From NCBI GenBank assembly GCA_002633025.1, contig NMRB01001179.1:135146-199145 (forward strand): a stretch of 64,000 nucleotides of DNA, in the 5' to 3' direction. Under the pieces are notes generated by a model. That model was not told the origin of the DNA and did no database searches. It worked only from the letters and a program-made list of their open reading frames with translations. How positions within the stretch are numbered: position 1 is the stretch's first letter; every line of letters begins with the position of its first letter. The translations under genes and the position numbers were made by a program. Of the stretch, positions 1 through 11,448 are shown in pieces. The stretch comes from Notospermus geniculatus (Eukaryota > Nemertea > Pilidiophora > Heteronemertea > Lineidae).

Positions 1-341
1 GGGGGGGGAGATTTGAAGTGTTATCACGTTTACTACTCGCAGCGAATAACTTTCATTATCCAAAAATGTCTCTGACATAAATGAGACGCATTAGTTGGCA
101 GTTATCGTTGATTGATAAAAGGGTGGACGAGGGTCAATGGGGACAAATGGACAGGCTATATATCATAATGGCATTGGATAGTCTCAATCGCCATTTTACA
201 ACTATAGGTAATGGAGTTCTGCAGGAGGCAACGCAGACAATTCATCAGCTGATGACTTTTCTGACAAAACATACGAGAGGAGAAAAACATATGGGAAAAA
301 AACATCCTGCTTTAGCAACAACGGGAACTTTTTATAGTTCT

Positions 342-600
342 TCACTGAGCAATGAGGGACCATATAGAGCTTGTGCAGTGGCTCATTGTGACGTCACTTT
401 TGACCGGCGGTCCACCATGCTGACGTCGACGACGAAGTGCGCCACGTGTAGATCGCGTCATGGTTGAAGACGCACCACTCCACTTGCGCTGACGACAAAC
501 TGCACCACGTGGGTCGCTGACGTCGTTTGACGTCAATTTGACCGTCAAAATGGCAGATTTTTCCGTGATGACGTCATCTAGCACAAGCTCTATAGATTAG
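342..600. repeat. TGACGTCA-rich repeat segment
   Basis: Three perfect TGACGTCA palindromes lie at 389-396, 528-535 and 569-576, with further TGACGTCG and CACGTG words between them. Two of them are followed by a related TTTGACCG stretch, so the segment looks like a direct-repeat or degenerate MITE. The core matches the CREB/ATF site, but the same word recurs in several MITE families here, so a regulatory role is not shown. Confidence 0.4.
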
Positions 601-935
601 AAAACTCAGTATTCTGACACAGCTTAACTCAAATTGGGTGATTCCATTCCCAAAACTCTGATATACCACAGGTTTACGGCTTGAAACTAGGGCAATTAAT
701 TCCCTTACAAAAGCGAATATGAAGTAGGAACAGGTAGATAACGTATTGACAAAACGATAAATCAATTTTTTGAGAGATATGCAGCGTAAATCATTTTGTC
801 GTTTTTATGGTTATGACAAGCAATGGATTAAAAAAATATGTTCTATCGCAGTATGATCAGGGAAATGGCAGAACATTCTCGCTCCATCCCTATCTATAAA
901 ATGCATTGATTAATGCAGAAATTTAGTCACAATCC

Positions 936-1218
936 AGGGGCGTCGCTAGCGGGGGGGAGGGGGGCAGGGGGCTAATGCCCCCCAGCGCAAAAAGTGACAA
1001 AAACAAATTTTTGCTCTAAAATGTCATTTCCCATCTTCGAGCCAAGTTATTGTTGTGTCAGATGCATCTGAGAGGGTGTAGATTTTCAATTTTTTTCTGA
1101 GGGAGGGCCCCAGACCACCCTCCAGCTTTCTGGGGGAGGGCCCCAGACCCCCCTCCAGCTTCACCCTTCAGACTTCACCAATTTTGTCCCCTAAGCCATA
1201 AAAGCTAGCTACGCCCCT
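936..1218. mobile_element. MITE, family A (TIR AGGGGCGTCGCTAGC)
   Basis: The element begins AGGGGCGTCGCTAGC and ends with the inverse GCTAGCTACGCCCCT. It is flanked on both sides by ACAATCC, a 7-bp target-site duplication. The interior holds two copies of a GGGAGGGCCCCAGACC motif. A second copy lies at 47092-47572. No transposase is encoded. Confidence 0.8.
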
Positions 1219-2800
1219 ACAATCCCCCTCCCCGCCTACAAGCTCCACTGGTAGCAACTCGAAATTGCAAGTTGAACAATACCCTTCAAATGCAACTCAA
1301 AGAAACCGACATGACGCAACTGAGGCACGACTCATCATTGAGTACCGTCTGCCGGTATGCATTCTTTCACATCGATGACAATCAAACTTCAGAAGCAATT
1401 TTGCAGATTGCAGATTGCAGAAGCATGCAATTTCAATCTGGTGATGTCCTCAAAATGTCACAAATGCAATTGTACTTAATGGAATTGTACTTTTATGCGG
1501 GAGGTATTGGATTTGAAAGTGGTAGGCAGTCTCCTCCATGCAGCAAACTTTTCATTTTCATTGGTAAGGCGAGACTTTTTTATAACTTGTTTCTCAGACA
1601 TGTCCACTGACAAATTATGTGAGGAGGGGAAAAAATAAAAAAAATTTCCAGCACATTTTTTATTTCTCGAAGAATATTTTAATAGCCTGTTTACTAAGCG
1701 GAGGAAGAAATAACAATTTTTTTTCTTGAAAAAAAATTATTTCTCAAGTAAATAAACTGCTTTAACACCAGGGGACTACGTATTTTCATGAAGCCCTCTT
1801 AGCTTTGCCACACCCAAACAGATGTTATATACCCTTCTTGAGGTACACAAGTGGAGGCAGCACCAAGGGAGTGTACCACACAAAATTTGGCCAAGTTGGC
1901 GTAGTCTCGGCAGAGATATGAGATACCAATATTTTGCATGCTTTGTGGTGTGAGATTAAGACTGGTTTGCGTCTTTGCTGCTCCACTCTGGCGGCGCTGG
2001 TCACGGAAGTAGAGCATAAATTTTTCTTTTCTTTGTCAAACAGTCCTTCAACCATCGGCGGATCCGTGAAAAGGGAAAAAATTAATTTTTATTTTTGTTT
2101 CTAAAAATGGTAGTCGGCGGATCCGCGAAACACGTCATAAAAAAGATCTCGCCTAAAGGAAGTCATTCTCAGCAGTCTTCAGTGCCTTTGGCAGTCTTTC
2201 AGAAAACAGTGTCAGAGTTTTCTCACGGAATATTCCAAGAAATAAGACCAGTATCAATTTTTGTCAGCAGCATTAAATAAAACGGAACAAGTTCTCGCAT
2301 TATGCCCATGAACCGAGATAAATTTCTCCATATGCCTGACGGCAGAAGTATCGAAGTCTATGAAGAAAAGGATGGCAAAAAGTCGTCGTTCACATCTTCC
2401 AAAACACCATGTCATGGTATTGGAAGAATTTCACTCTGAACTGCCTGGAGGTTGTGACGGCCGTCTTGCACCCAATGACGTCCACCAACTAACACCACAA
2501 ACCAGTCGTAACAATAGCAATCCATGCAGAAGCAGATAAAGGCTGACAAACTTCGTTTTCCTAAACGCTATTTTGCCACTCGGAGCTTTACTAATGCCGT
2601 ACATCATCACATCCGATATGATGTAAATCAACTGGACAAATACAGTGCCCAGCATGTCGACGGCTTTGATGTGTGGCCAGCTACTCCGTAATCAAACAAC
2701 GCCAGTTGAAAAATTGGCACAAGGCCGAACAGAAAACAACACACAACCCTGAGGAACAACTGCTGTGATTTTTTGCATCCACACCATTAACATTGTCAAC
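1219..2800. other. Intergenic, no gene recognised
   Basis: AT-rich sequence with poly-A/T tracts around 1630-1760. The longest open frame (1272-1610, plus) starts without ATG support, has no splice context I trust and matches no family I know. I see no repeat copy shared with the rest of the window. Confidence 0.5.
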
Positions 2801-3270
2801 TTAAAGGTGCTCTAGTTCGAATTGTAAACATTATGGTGTGCCACCTATTGTCAACTTCTGGTACTAACAAATCGGATAAAATCGAATTAAATCTCGCCTT
2901 TCGCAACTTTTTGTTTGTTTTTGGGTGTAAAATCATAAATATATTTCAGTTACAAGAACATTTATCAAGATATAAAAATAGATAACATTAATGTTTTGGT
3001 ATACACGGTGCTGCCACCTGTCCACAGGAAAATAACTATTATAATCAACCATGTAAATAAACAAACCGTAATGTTTACAATAGGAGCTGTCAGCGAGTTG
3101 ACCACTAGGTGTCACTAGGGCCCAATTCAATGCATCTAGCGGACCCAGTCATTATCGATCGAGCAGCGATCATAATAGATTTCCTGTACATTTGGTCCGC
3201 TAAGACTGTGCTGCCATCTGTTAGCAATATGCGCGGCTGACTGCTCCTATTCGAACTAGAGCACCTTTAA
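2801..3270. mobile_element. TTAA-flanked MITE with TIR AGGTGCTCTAGTTCGAA
   Basis: TTAA (2801-2804) is followed by AGGTGCTCTAGTTCGAA. The other end is the inverse TTCGAACTAGAGCACCT, followed by TTAA (3267-3270). The element carries another MITE nested inside it at 3082-3249. The TTAA flanks are shared with seven other MITEs in the window. Confidence 0.75.
3082..3249 (-). mobile_element. Hairpin MITE, family N (AGGAGCAGTCAGCC)
   Basis: One end reads AGGAGCTGTCAGCGAG and the other GGCTGACTGCTCCT. The interior has the shared words GGTCCGCTA and TGCTGCCATCT. Related copies are at 31332-31449 (truncated), 48725-48893 and 59045-59211. It is nested in the TTAA element at 2801-3270, so it inserted later. 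Confidence 0.8.
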
Positions 3271-3844
3271 AGAATTACCAGTCGAACTACATGACCAACT
3301 ACTAGGTTTGATATTTGATTTCACTTTGAAATTTCTTTCTGCATAGCATGTTGTCTCTTTTTGATGTGTGGACACAGTCAGGTGCAATAACACAGGTTGC
3401 ATGATAGACGAAGGAAAAAGTGCAAACCGTGGGCAACAAACCTCCGCAAGAAAAGGAAGGGAATATGTGGTGTTTTACCTGAGCGCTTTAGGCTATGTCT
3501 ACAAGATGGCATCGTTAGTATCTGTTTAGTGTTTTTGTTCAGTTGTGTCGTAGGCCACACTTTAACCCTTTCCTGTCGACAGTTTAACTAGGTTCTGGAC
3601 TGGAGCGAAAATTTCTCTAGTCCGACCGACCGCCATCGCCCTCTGTGGCTGCAGATGAATAAAAACCACAGCCAATCAGCTAGCTTTGTATCTTCTGCGC
3701 TTTCTGATTTGTGCTGCCACTGTCAGAATTCGTTGGAACCAAGCTACATTTAAACTCGGATGAATGGTAAAAAGGCAACCCGTAGTTATGACGGAGTTTG
3801 TCTGACCTGAGGGTTGTCTACCCCGTGCAGCGATGAAGGGGTGC

Positions 3845-4317
3845 TCAATGAGGAACCGGACGAACTAGTCCGTAACGTGGCGCTGAAGAACAACTCAGTT
3901 GAAAGTATGATGTCGAAAGTCAAGTCAACGTTATTTGTCATTTAATTCTGAAACTACACCCACTTCTAGCCCTAATTTTTCCTTTAGTTGTTGTTGTAAT
4001 ACTACATGTACTTTAGTAGTTCATTGAATTTCGAATTTTACACGTTCAGCATCAAGTAAAGGACTGACTCAATATATCTGAATGTTTTCAAATGAAAATT
4101 CAAGCGGGAACATGTTGAATTTCATCGATGAAATTGACTACATGTATTTTATAGCATAAATAACAGACCGACGAGCAACGTCACTGATTCTGAATGACGT
4201 ATTGCACATAACGTCACGAACGATGTACGACGTCAGTGACATTTTCAACGTTGTGCTTTTGTGTTAAAACTGAGTTGTTCCCCAGCGCCTCCTTTGGGCA
4301 CTCTGGTTCCTCATTGA
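3845..4317. mobile_element. MITE with TIR TCAATGAGGAACC
   Basis: Ends TCAATGAGGAACC and GGTTCCTCATTGA are inverse. Subterminal inverse blocks read GTGGCGCTGAAGAACAACTCAG and its near-inverse CTGAGTTGTTCCCCAGCGCC. The interior has several CGTCA/TGACG words near 4180-4240. A relative with the same termini is nested at 9048-9350. Confidence 0.65.
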
Positions 4318-5984
4318 TGAAAATATAACAATCCCTTTCTAGCAACCATGCCCAATTAAGAGAAACCCCATAATGCACTTGATTCACAAAAATACTACAA
4401 CAGAAATGAAATACCGGTACAGTGAAACTACTTTTTTCACTAACTGATGCTGGATGCTAACTTCCTATGACAATTCTCACAATGGACAGTAAGAAAGTGC
4501 AGCGCAGAGGCGGATCTTTGGGCAGTATTGGCTCACACCTCATGCTGCAAAAGTATGTTTCAACCATTACCGGTACTTTGAGCATTTTCAGAGTGGGTTC
4601 ATGGTACTATTTATACTGCACTTTAACACAGAGCAGTATATTTGCAACCCCCCACATCTCAAACCTGGATCGACCATGCTGGACCCTTGGAATCCATTAA
4701 CAAGACAACAAAAAGACCAAAAGTGCAATTTACCTACAGTAAGAACACGATATTATGGTACCGGTACTCAGATCAATTTCAATACCAGGACACTTAGCCT
4801 CACAGGTGTGAGAAAAAAGGGTCAAATTTGCCAAGATGTTTGAAACATAATGCTGAATTAGCGCCGAGAAAACATCAACCGAAGGCAGATAAAAGGATGA
4901 AATTTGCTTTGGGCCCTAAAGCTGATACGTGTGACTTCCTCCATCCACGTGAGCTTGTTTGAAGAACATGTTTAATGGGTCCGGCGGGCCATTCTTTCTC
5001 CCAATGGTCAAGTTACCCTATGATGTATCGTATCCACGGAACGTGCCGGCACATTTCCCTGCACGATAACGGATTATTTTCTTAATGATACCGTGTAAGT
5101 TTAAAGAGGTGTGCCGAGATCTGGTTCCAGCTGGATATAAAACGCGGCGGCGATGGGGAATGATGCACGCAATGAAAGGTGAACCTTCCACCACCTTGCT
5201 GAAAAACAACGACGATCCCATTTCACAGCATGTTCACGAAAATTTTTTCGGCAGAACATTCTTAAAAGCACGACAGTCTGCATACATGTAGGTTTTGTAT
5301 CTCCGTCGACGAAACTTGACGTTTAGTCATTTTCGTTTATAGGTCTACAGACACGGTCAATGTACACCGTATACCACAGCACTAATTCATGGTGGCGAGG
5401 TTGCTCATGATCTTGTGTCAATGCATGCTCAACAAGACTTTTCAAATCTATCTATTTGAATGATCTAAGTTACAATTAGGCATTGAGACTGTTGTTAAAC
5501 ATAAAAGAATGAGTTGAAGCATGTTACCTTACCTGATGAAGGGTTAGTCATATCATATCACCCTACATGTATAACAGCACGTTGAACTTCTCAAGTGATG
5601 AAAAGTATAGCGGCCATTTTGCCAGGTAATGTTTTGACATGGTATCAGTCCAGCCTAGGTGTTCCACTGGCTATATACAGGTTGGACAGGACACCAGTCT
5701 TATCAAGGTGGGGAGGGATAAAGAGTCACCTCAGGCATACCGTGCCACTTTTAAACACCAAATAATGAAAAACAACGTCTGATACAAACTCAAGACGAAT
5801 CATCTGCTTTCCTATACGACAATAATTCGTCTGTGCAGAATCAACAAAAACCTGTTTTCACACCATTTGTCTTATTTCCGCCGCATCCTGCAAATTCGTT
5901 AGTCACGCAACAGCGCTAAGTTGCATTAGGAGGATGATATTTGTATAAGCTGAACGCGCGTAGGAAATACCGAATGAGTTTTTC
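4318..5984. other. Intergenic, no assignable gene
   Basis: No repeat shared with the rest of the window was seen. A plus-strand open frame at 5085-5291 reads like a possible protein (MIPCKFKEVCRDLVPAGYK...) but belongs to no family I recognise and has no convincing splice sites. Confidence 0.4.
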
Positions 5985-6665
5985 CAATGGTGGAAAGGGG
6001 TAAGAGGATTGGGTTTAGTGAATGTGTAAGATCAATATGCGAGGGAGTGAGGGATTTTGGATAAGACTGTCTGGATGTCATAGTTAGGAATCTGATCAGA
6101 ACTTATATAGATACTTAAAGTTGCCTGACAGCAATAATTTAGTAGAAATGTCAGCCGTAGCACCCATTGCAAGCATCAGATAACTTTTTCAACAACATCC
6201 AATGCAATAATTAATAGAAATGGAGGCAGCAAGAGAAATGAGTTTATTGAATGTCTTGTATCAATATGCTCAGGAGCAAATAATTTGGGATGAGACTGTC
6301 TGAATGTCATAGTTAGGAATCCGATCAGATCTTATATAGACACTCGCATGTAATTTTAAGAAGATAAAAACAAAATATATCAGCCATAGCACCCCTGCCA
6401 GCATCAGATAACTTTTTCTACTGCATCCATTGTAATAATTGATAGGATCTAGGAAGGGGTAGGAGGAAAGAGTTGAATAAATATGTAAAACCATGCAAGG
6501 GATTACTATATGGATCGGATGATCTGGATATTGCTGTTTGGAATGTGGTCAGACTGTCGTGAAATTAAGTCCAGAACCTGACAGCAATGAATATATGTAT
6601 GTGAAAAAATGTCACCTGGTCAGTATCAGAAAACTTTTTCAACAACATTGCTTGAATATGTTTCT
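5985..6665. repeat. Three degenerate tandem repeats of about 225-235 bp
   Basis: Three successive blocks (about 5985-6215, 6220-6450 and 6455-6665) share GTCATAGTTAGGAATC, CTTATATAGA and ATCAGATAACTTTTTC in the same order. The third block is the most diverged. Confidence 0.7.
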
Positions 6666-6945
6666 TTATGAATATTGTGCAAGACAGAATGTTTAGTTGA
6701 TGCATGAGGCACGGGAAGCACGCTGCCATCAAGCGGACACCTGAGGCCGGGAGTCGGGGAAGTTTTTTAGCTAAGCGCAGAAATAAGGGCAATCAAGTTT
6801 TTATACACAAAAAGTCAAATTTCCATGGTTTTCACAGACTTTATAAGCAAATCACATACATTGTAATTCCATGACTTTCCAGACATGGAAAACACTCTTT
6901 TAAAATTCAAAGATTTTCAATGGTTTTCAAGAGCCGCGGGAACCC

Positions 6946-7493
6946 TGGGCTTTATTATGGTAGCCATCTTAGATTGGTGACACGGCTTTATTATGGCAGC
7001 CATCTTACATTGGTGATGTGGCTTTGGTATGGCAGCCATTTTTGATTGGTGATGTGGCTTTGATATGGCAGCCATCTTGAAATGGTCATGTGGCTTATTA
7101 TGGCATCCATCTTGGATTGGTGATACGGCTTTATTATGGCAGCCATCTTAGATTGGTAATGTGGCTTTATTATGGCAGCCATCTTGGATTGGTGATATGG
7201 CTTTATTATGGCAGCCATCTTGGATTGGTGATGTGACTTTATTATGGCAGCCATCTTAGATTGGTGATGTGGCTTTGGTATGGCAGCCACCTTGTATTAT
7301 GTGGTATGACGTAGTCATAGGCCTGGCCGCCATCTTGATTTGAGGGGTGTGTGGCATACACAAAGCAACCATCTCGCATTGCTTGGGGGTGAAATGGCAG
7401 CCATCTTGGGTTGGCTGGTGTGGACTTGGCATGGCAGCCATCTTGCATTGGGTGGGTGGGTTGGCATTGGCATGGCAACCATCTTGAATTGGC
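6946..7493. repeat. 36-bp minisatellite built around GGCAGCCATCTT
   Basis: About nine regular units (6946-7290) and several degenerate ones (to 7493) repeat TTTATTATGGCAGCCATCTT followed by GGATTGGTGATGTGGC. Because 36 is divisible by three, the minus strand stays open and encodes a 12-residue repeat, but this is an artefact of the array. Every unit contains AAGATGGCTGCC on the minus strand, which resembles the YY1 site. Confidence 0.85.
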
Positions 7494-7596
7494 TTGAGTT
7501 GCATATCTACATAGGTTCGGTAATAATCAGGCAGACTTCAAATTACTCATATACCAGAATGGGTACACAGCAAGCATACCCTGATTTTTGAGGTTT

Positions 7597-7731
7597 TAAG
7601 GCTAAGAATCCATCACGCGAATTTTGAGCAGTGTGACGCCGCATCCTTTGTCCACGACCAACGCGGCGGAAACAAACAATGCTTTTGAGCGTCTGCCGCG
7701 TGAAAATCACGTGAATGGATTCTTAGCCTTA
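7597..7731. mobile_element. Short hairpin MITE (TIR TAAGGCTAAGAATCCAT)
   Basis: The left end TAAGGCTAAGAATCCAT is matched by ATGGATTCTTAGCCTTA at the right end. Subterminal CACGCGAA/CACGTGA and CGCGGCG words are also roughly inverse. About 135 bp, no coding capacity. Confidence 0.7.
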
Positions 7732-8485
7732 GTGTGTGTCATCGACACACTCTGTTACAGCACGACTTGAATACCTGAGAGATGAAACGCTCCCTTCATC
7801 AAAATTTTTCTCTTTTAACTGGACTGGACTTGGTAACACAAAGCGATTCTTACCTGTAAAGAAAAATCGAAGAGCATTTTGAGAATAATAGTGAACACAC
7901 AACTGGGGTGAATGATCAATGAGATAACTCCCAACAAATCCAACAAGTCATTCAGTCAGAGCTAAATAAAAAAAAACAATATATCACAGTATCAACCAAC
8001 TCACTCAACCAAAGAAATCTATACAATCAGAAAAGCAAATGAAACAGGATTGAGAATGACCACAGCAAAAAAATTCTAATAATATAGCAATGGGGTGGCC
8101 TGATCAAAATGTCCGGTCATTCCACATTATATAGAGATCAAAGCATCTGAGACCGAATGCCCAGAGCAGCAGACTTATCTTCTAGCAATATTGGAATTTT
8201 TGCACCGTAGCCATGGGGGAAATCTGTCTGTTCCCATTCTCTGCCCTCAGAACTTTTGTCAGAAATTGAAAAGGGGGATGTTTGCGGTAGAGCTTCGGGG
8301 AAATGGATGGAATGGGCGTGGAAGAGGGTCAGGATGCCACTCCGTGATGGAAAATGCACCCACTCTCATAAGTAAACAGATCAGAAACCATCAGAGCAGA
8401 CGGTACAATGTTGACCAATTTGTTCTGGATCCGCACCTGGACAATATTTTGGAATTCTGTCGCCACAGCTAAGGTGGACCAGCCC

Positions 8486-8660
8486 AGGGGCGGATCCACG
8501 ATTTCGGAAAAGAGGGGGCGCACTGTGCTAGAAACATTGAAATCTGCGGTGAATTTCAATGATTTGCTCCAAATTTCAGAATTTCACGGTCCATTTTACA
8601 GATTTGTTGGCCGAAAGGGGGCCGTGTGCCGGGTGTGCCCCCCCCCCCTTGGATCTGCGC
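8486..8660 (+). mobile_element. MITE, family K (AGGGGCGGATCC), copy 1
   Basis: Begins AGGGGCGGATCCACG and ends TTGGATCTGCGC. The interior has GTGCTAGAAACATTGAAAT, AATTTCACGGTC and TTACAGATTTGTTGGCC. The same order recurs at 27316-27463, 30045-30207, 36700-36853 and 48063-48222. Confidence 0.85.
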
Positions 8661-8691
8661 ATGCAGCCTGAGGACACAGGACCTAATCATC

Positions 8692-8793
8692 CTCCCACAG
8701 CAACGGCTTTTACCTCGCTCCTCTTCATCCATTCACACTTTGTGTGTACGAGTGTATAAAGAGGAGCAAGACCAAAGCCTTGCTATGGGAGGA
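8692..8793. mobile_element. Hairpin element ending CCTCCCA/TGGGAGG
   Basis: CCTCCCACAGCAACGGCTTT and CCTCGCTCCTCTTCAT are answered by AAGAGGAGCAAGACC and CTTGCTATGGGAGG in inverse order. A shorter, more perfect relative is at 54934-55002. Confidence 0.6.
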
Positions 8794-8974
8794 TGGGACC
8801 GATATTCAACTCATGCTCAACTCATCAGCTATAAGTACACCTGTGATGTGGTAGTTATTGACATAACCGAGTGTAACTTTCTTAAATGTTTGATGTGCTT
8901 CGGTGTTGTATAAGTCTTTATTGTCATTCTGTTGTGGTTACAATAGCTCATTTAGCCTGGTTCCCATCTCACTT

Positions 8975-9499
8975 AAGCCTAATTCATACTTCAACGCACA
9001 ACTAGCATCAGCGACCGACGTGTGATCTTGCATACCCGTCAGCGTCCAATGAGGAACCTGCATAACAAGCTCTGCCAATAGGGGGCCCTGCAGGCAAGTG
9101 GACTATGGTTGCAATGAGAAATCCTTTTGCCAAGTCAATGATTATTGAATATTTCATCCCTGAATTACTCTGCACGGGAAAATACATGTAGCACAAGAAA
9201 TGTTATTTTACTGGTCCTTGATTCTATTTTGATCAGTTCTATGAAGAAAATCAACAAAATTTAATTTTTAATTGAAAATGCATTGGATATGGGACCTTTT
9301 GTACTCATGGTGCTGCCATCTGGATTTTTAGTTCTGCCGGTTCCTCATTGCGAGACTGTAATTACTCGAGTCATTTCATAACGTGTCGCCATCCCTGAAG
9401 TACGTCGCTGGAATATGAATCAACTCCGCGAAGTCGGCATCCAGATTTTGATCGCATGTCGGACGCCGATGGTTGTGCGTCGAAGTATGGACTAGGCTT
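8975..9499. mobile_element. MITE with TIR AAGCCTAATTCATACTTC
   Basis: The left end AAGCCTAATTCATACTTCAA is inverse to GAAGTATGGACTAGGCTT at the right end, with subterminal CGCACAAC/GTTGTGCG. It contains a nested element at 9048-9350. Part of the same family runs off the right edge of the window at 63852-64000. Confidence 0.7.
9048..9350. mobile_element. Nested MITE with TIR CAATGAGGAACC
   Basis: CAATGAGGAACCTGC at the left and CCGGTTCCTCATTG at the right form inverted ends inside the 8975-9499 element. The ends match those of 3845-4317. Confidence 0.55.
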
Positions 9500-9710
9500 T
9501 CCACTAATCCAGATGTCATTTGATACCAGCTCAGAGAAGTCTTTCAATCATTCTAGATTCGATGCCTCTCAGTTCAGAGGCAAAGTGGCGCAGTCAGATC
9601 AGAACAGCGGATGGATCGAATCATCAGTATACCTCTGCTGGGTACAGGCTCCCAGTCTGGGGGTGACCCATTCAAAAAGAACTGAGACTAGTGTCCTTGT
9701 GCACGTCATG

Positions 9711-9944
9711 CAGTGGCAGATCCAGGAGTTACCGAATGGGGGGCGTGGAATGGGCACCATTCCCTGAGCCCCGAAGGCACGAAGCCCCGAAAATTTGGGG
9801 GGAAAGTGTCGGAAACGCGATTTCCTGGCACCTGGGCAGGCCAAATTTAACTTTCTTTTGACTGAAAATCAGGGGTCTGATTATATGCCTTCCAAAATTT
9901 TTCCTGCTCGGCGGCTGAAGGGGGGCCCCTTGGATCTGCCACTG
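9711..9944. mobile_element. MITE with TIR CAGTGGCAGATCCAGG and 7-bp TSD
   Basis: Ends CAGTGGCAGATCC and GGATCTGCCACTG are inverse and bounded on both sides by CGTCATG, a 7-bp direct repeat. It resembles family K in its GGATC core but has a different interior. CAG...CTG termini with a 7-8 bp duplication would fit a hAT-type origin, which is an inference. Confidence 0.75.
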
Positions 9945-10664
9945 CGTCATGTATCAAACTGACCACCAATGTCAACAGACTGTCATGTTTTACCAGCACA
10001 GCCAGTTGCACTTCAAGATTTTTTTCGTCTTCACTGTATAACTTTGGACACTATCCAACAATTGACATCTGTGGGAAGCTGAGGGAATCAGGCGACTGTA
10101 GTTCCCTATATTTCATGTTTCTGTTCCATATGAATTCTTTTCCTTTTAAAATATATATCATTTTCAATATTCTATCAGCTTCATTCAAGAAAATACTTGT
10201 GCCGATGACAAGGCATCTTTTACTTAAAAATCTATGGTACAAAAACTGATGAACTCAAGTAATTTTTGTCATCTGAATTTTTTGGCATTTGCAATACCAA
10301 AAGTACAAGTGATGCTAATTAGTAATTGTACTTTTGCATGCAAAAAATGGGAAAAGTCTACAGAAATCTCCTTTTCTCTATTGCAGGTCATTTCACACGA
10401 GCAGGGAGTGACCTGACGCTGACTCAGGATCGTGATGACCACAACTCGACCATCCATGAACACTTAGTAGTGAATAACACGAGTATAAAGAAACATTATA
10501 TTCACTTGGAGCGCTTGAACAGATCATAGCGAAGGTTTAACAGAAGTCAATGAACAGTGGCATGAACTTTCCAATCAACTTAATATGTGTTGTCAACAGG
10601 CAAATTCTCTTTCTAACATTTCCAGCGTGGGGGTTCCCCATTCATATGGGTTGTGTTCTCTTCC

Positions 10665-10860
10665 TTAAAGGAGCCCGGTATTGCCACTTTTTCTCGACAG
10701 CCAGCGCCACTCTCCAACCTAGGGTCTAACTATGTTGTCGGCGAATTGACCCGATTTTCTCTGTACGTTTTGTAATGCATTCGTCTTACTGCCACTTGGT
10801 GGCTCCCTCTACATCGGCAGTCAAATAACGCATTTGAGATCCAATACTGTGCTCCTTTAA
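10665..10860. mobile_element. TTAA-flanked MITE (AGGAGCCCGGTATTGCC)
   Basis: TTAA AGGAGCCCGGTATTGCC at the left and GGATCTCAAATGCG-like subterminal sequence ending TGTGCTCCT TTAA at the right. The body (CTTTTTCTCGACAGC, AATTGACCCGATTT, GAGATCCAATAC) is shared with 22651-22828. Confidence 0.75.
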
Positions 10861-10867
10861 AGTCAGC

Positions 10868-11066
10868 AGCACACCATGTGATATCACAAGTGATCTAAAT
10901 CACCACCAATCTTCTCGCCAGCTGCCGTGATATGAGTTTTTGGTATTGGGCAATCATCCCTGGCGAGAAGAGTCCACGCATCGCTGTCTAGCACGCGCCT
11001 GGCGTCAGCAGCTGATTTTGCTCAGTGGCAATCCGATCGCTTGTGATATCACTTGTGTGCAGTCTG
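10868..11066. mobile_element. MITE, GATATCAC family
   Basis: Starts CAGCACACCATGTGATATCAC and ends GTGATATCACTTGTGTGC. The interior has TCTCGCCAGC, ATTGGGCAATCAT and GGCGTCAGCAGCTG. Relatives are at 12960-13199, 14853-15512 and 19345-19835. Confidence 0.65.
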
Positions 11067-11197
11067 CTATGTGATGATACACTGTCAAATGTTATCGGTA
11101 TATTACTTGAGAATTCAATTGTGCTCAGCCATTACCCCTGACAGCACTGCTTACTAAACCAGTGTACTTCAGTGTATTCCCAAGGAAGTTCAATGAC

Positions 11198-11448
11198 TTA
11201 AAGGGACTAGGAAAATTTTTTCAAGCTTCGGTTATTACAAAATACTAGTCAGCTCGCTCCATACAATACATACAGCGATGAGGTTCCCAGTGACGTGGTG
11301 AATACTCCATGGTGTGGTGATGACTGATTTGTCTGGGTGCCAGTAATTTACACTTAATTGAAAAAGTGAATTGACGGTGGGAATTTATCATGAAAGACTA
11401 GCATTTTGTAATAACCGAAACTTGAAAAAATTTTCCTAGTCCCTTTAA
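11198..11448. mobile_element. TTAA-flanked MITE with 40-bp TIRs
   Basis: TTAA AGGGACTAGGAAAATTTT at the left is inverse to AAAATTTTCCTAGTCCCT TTAA at the right. The arms continue with CAAGCTTCGGTTATTACAAA and its inverse, giving TIRs of about 40 bp. Confidence 0.8.

Noticed and set aside
1272-1610. 112-codon open frame next to a MITE
   Set aside because: No ATG at the start, no conserved motif, and it abuts repeat sequence.
5085-5291. 68-codon open frame MIPCKFKEVCRDLVPAGYK
   Set aside because: Looks somewhat protein-like, but I see neither splice sites nor a family.
6991-7290. 99-codon minus-strand open frame with a 12-residue repeat
   Set aside because: It is the translation of a 36-bp minisatellite and stays open only because 36 is a multiple of three.
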